From Neolecta irregularis DAH-3 (Eukaryota; Ascomycota; Neolectomycetes; Neolectales; Neolectaceae), in NCBI GenBank assembly GCA_001929475.1, contig LXFE01002367.1, positions 1-25,100 of the forward strand: 25,100 bases of DNA. The letters run 5' to 3'. Position numbers and translations under genes: made by a program. Shown one piece after another: positions 23,398 through 25,100 of this stretch. The notes under the pieces were generated by a model that saw nothing but the letters and a program-made list of their open reading frames with translations, did no database searches and was not told the DNA's origin. Every line of letters starts with the position of its first letter. Position 1 is the first letter of the stretch.

Positions 23398-24789
23398 TCA
23401 ATCTCGGTCGTCTCTGCTGCGTCGCGTTCGAGATCTGGATCGGTCATCGCTTCCTCTGCGCCTACTATCCCGCTCAGGCGCTCTTCGGTAGTCGTCATGG
23501 TCTCTTCTGGAGGACTGTCGATCATCTCGTCGATCGTCTCGTCGGTCATCCCTTCGATCATCTCGTCTAAAATAACCAATATCTTCTGCTGGTCGATAGC
23601 AATCGCTTCTGCTATAGGAGGGATTATCGCGGCCGAAGCCTCCTCCGTAGCCTCCTCGTCGCGGTGGCGATCGTTCCCGGCTATACCCAGGTCGAGATCC
23701 ATATCGTTCTTCTTTACTGAGTCGCGAAGTGAAAGCTGGTTCATCATGTGGATTCTGTGATTAGTTTCGATGATGTACAAAATAAGATACCGGGTCTTCT
23801 GTGATTGTGATGACCTGGCCTTTGCACTCTTTGCCGTTCAATGTCTCAATCGCTTTGAGCATGTCTTCTCTCTGAGCATACTCAATAACACTTGGGAGTC
23901 AGCTACGGCTGAGGAAACAACAAACCCTCGTCCGTCTCTCTCTCGTGGAACGTCAGCAAAACAAACTTGACCCGCTTCACGCATGAAATCCTTCAGATCC
24001 TAACGTTTTGTCAGCATCAACATAGGGGAGAATCTCGGAGAAAAGAACGATCGGCGAAGCGCATCAACGATCATGACAAGGAACGCAACATCGACGTAAA
24101 CGAGCCAAGGTCCTTGGGCAATCGTTGCCCCATCACGGTAGGAGGGGCTCATCCGTAGAACACTACATGAAGGTGAATACAATATTAGAGGCATCGACGA
24201 AGCGGTGACAGCGCCGAACGTGCAGAAATGAAGGGTGAAAAGCTAACCTGCCAGCTCGTTTCCGTCGATAATCCATCGATCAATACTCGATTGCCACTTC
24301 GTGTAGGTCTATTGGACCTAATTGGCTCTCGGGTTGGAGGTCCACGGCGGTAAGGATCATGGTCATCATCGCGATATCTTCGACTGACTTGAGCAAATTC
24401 TACATTGATTCTCAAATTCAGTGACTTCGGGCGCAAAACAAGTCATACCGCTCTCCAAAAAATTTCTTTCCATCTGCAAATGATTAGCACAACCTTCTAA
24501 GGGGTTCCAGATAGAAAACAACTTACGAACATCTTACTATCAGCATTAAAGAACAGCCGCAGAGCATACCCTTGATCGCATTCTCGGCATCGCGAGATGA
24601 GGCAAATTCGACAAAAGCAAATCCGGACTTAAGTTGGACGTCCTTCAGTTCGCCATAATCTTCAAAGAGCTTTTCCAAGTCTCGTCTCTCGGCTAAAGGT
24701 CGTCAAAAACAAGGCTGTAGACAAGTGAGAATACTTTCACGAGGCAACTGAGGACCGACATAAACCCTGATATCCGATACAGACGTCAT
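23398..24789 (-). CDS. srp2: SR splicing factor, two RRMs plus RD/RS tail (Srp2-like)
   Basis: Eight exons in gene order: 24789-24735, 24692-24570, 24532-24527 (6 nt), 24473-24449, 24410-24248, 23999-23926, 23890-23791, 23754-23398. They give 300 residues. RRM1 has RNP2 VYVGPQL and RNP1 KSGFAFVEF, then GKKFFGERINVEFA. The second RRM carries SWQDLKD (residues 122-128), the hallmark heptapeptide of SR-protein pseudo-RRMs, then MREAGQVCFADV and GQVITITEDP as in Srp2-type proteins. The tail is rich in RD/DR/RS, including RRDDRRDDRRDDRRDDRQ, a likely SR-kinase substrate and protein-interaction region. SR proteins bind exonic enhancers and help define splice sites in the nucleus. Introns are 35-53 nt except one of 248 nt (24000-24247) that splits SWQ from DLKD. 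The intron ending at 24411 has an unusual GAG 3' site. Confidence 0.93.
24000..24247 (-). other. 248-nt outlier intron of the SR gene
   Basis: Donor GTTAGC, acceptor CGTTAG. It is about six times longer than the typical intron here. On the minus strand it holds two abutting perfect inverted repeats: GGGCAACGATTGCCC (24116-24130) and CCAAGGACCTTGG (24105-24117). It is not an in-frame retained exon, since stop codons occur in the continuing frame. A regulatory role (intron retention or alternative splicing) is possible. Confidence 0.7.
24527..24532 (-). other. Six-nucleotide microexon (ATGTTC) in the SR gene
   Basis: It lies between a 37-nt intron ending GTAAG (24533-24569) and a 53-nt intron starting with a perfect GTAAGT (24474-24526). 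Including it gives AIKDVHGKKFF, which has the family spacing between the RRM1 helix and the GK-F strand. Skipping it gives AIKDGKKFF, two residues short. Confidence 0.72.
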
Positions 24790-25100
24790 GGCGTAGATGG
24801 TGTATTTGGTCGACCGCAGACTCAAAAGGGGATGAACCTCGCTGAAACATCTAGCAACATATTTGTTACATAATATGACAAACATTGGATACATTATTTC
24901 TGTGTATGAAACAGTCAAAAAGATATAAAACCATTTACAATAAATAATTTCTGTACCATGGACTTCAAGTCAAAAAAGAAATTTCAATACTATCACGTTT
25001 TGACGCTTCATCTAAAAGAGATTTGGCGCCAAAGGTACTCTAACTTCTATAGCTTTCCGGGAGGCAGAAATCGATTCTGGCTCTCTCCGGGAGTTGATGA
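24790..25100. other. Region upstream of the SR gene, right window edge
   Basis: It contains the SR gene promoter. Two edge-truncated frames are open: plus strand from the ATG at 24958 (MDFKSKKKFQYYHVL...) and minus strand ending at a TAG at 25014-25016 (...RKAIEVRVPLAPNLF). One could be the end of a neighbouring gene, but neither is recognised and each is under 50 codons in the window. Confidence 0.25.

Noticed and set aside
23394-23780. 128-codon minus-strand acidic frame (E/D/T-rich)
   Set aside because: It is the alternate frame of the repetitive RD-rich tail of the SR gene; the correct frame joins in phase to RRM2 through a 36-nt intron.
24116-24247. Possible box C/D snoRNA in the long SR intron
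   Set aside because: A GTGATGG-like box and a CTGA exist, but spacing is long and no terminal stem or D'/C' pair is convincing.

Overview
The window is nuclear DNA from a fungus, most likely Dikarya; I cannot place it more finely. The evidence is the gene set: Prp4 splicing kinase, an Sfp1-type zinc-finger factor, a Bap31/Yet-type ER protein, fungal-type peroxisomal 2,4-dienoyl-CoA reductase and acyl-CoA oxidase, Not1, a Cdc15/Imp2-type F-BAR protein and a Srp2-like SR protein. Nearly every gene is cut by very short introns. I rebuilt exon structures by hand from reading frame, splice sites and conserved motifs. 44 of 45 inferred introns are 34-53 nt long, three have GC-AG ends, and many 3' splice sites are AAG rather than YAG.

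Layout. 1-1457 (+): Prp4 kinase, 5' end outside the window. 1458-3516: AT-rich, gene-poor, with a small tandem repeat. 3517-4612 (-): Sfp1-like factor, with a candidate upstream exon at 4856-4950. About 4950-6250: markedly GC-rich non-coding block with TATA-like and E-box motifs. 6524-7212 (+): Bap31-like protein. 7276-8466 (-): dienoyl-CoA reductase ending in SKL. 8647-10792 (-): acyl-CoA oxidase ending in SKL. 11132-17989 (-): Not1, the CCR4-NOT scaffold, in 12 exons. 17990-18409: divergent promoter. 18410-21888 (+): F-BAR/SH3 protein. 22595-23100 (-): unrecognised small protein. 23398-24789 (-): SR splicing factor with a 6-nt microexon and a 248-nt outlier intron. 24790-25100: no secure gene.

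Functional links. The oxidase and reductase are tandem neighbours on one strand, both carry PTS1 signals, and both act in peroxisomal fatty-acid beta-oxidation. Prp4 and the SR protein belong to the splicing machinery, which fits the degenerate splice sites seen throughout. The other genes (Not1, F-BAR, Sfp1-like, Bap31-like) are ordinary housekeeping or regulatory genes. I found no transposon, defence system, biosynthetic cluster, tRNA or rRNA. The most interesting signals are splicing features, not a new gene system.
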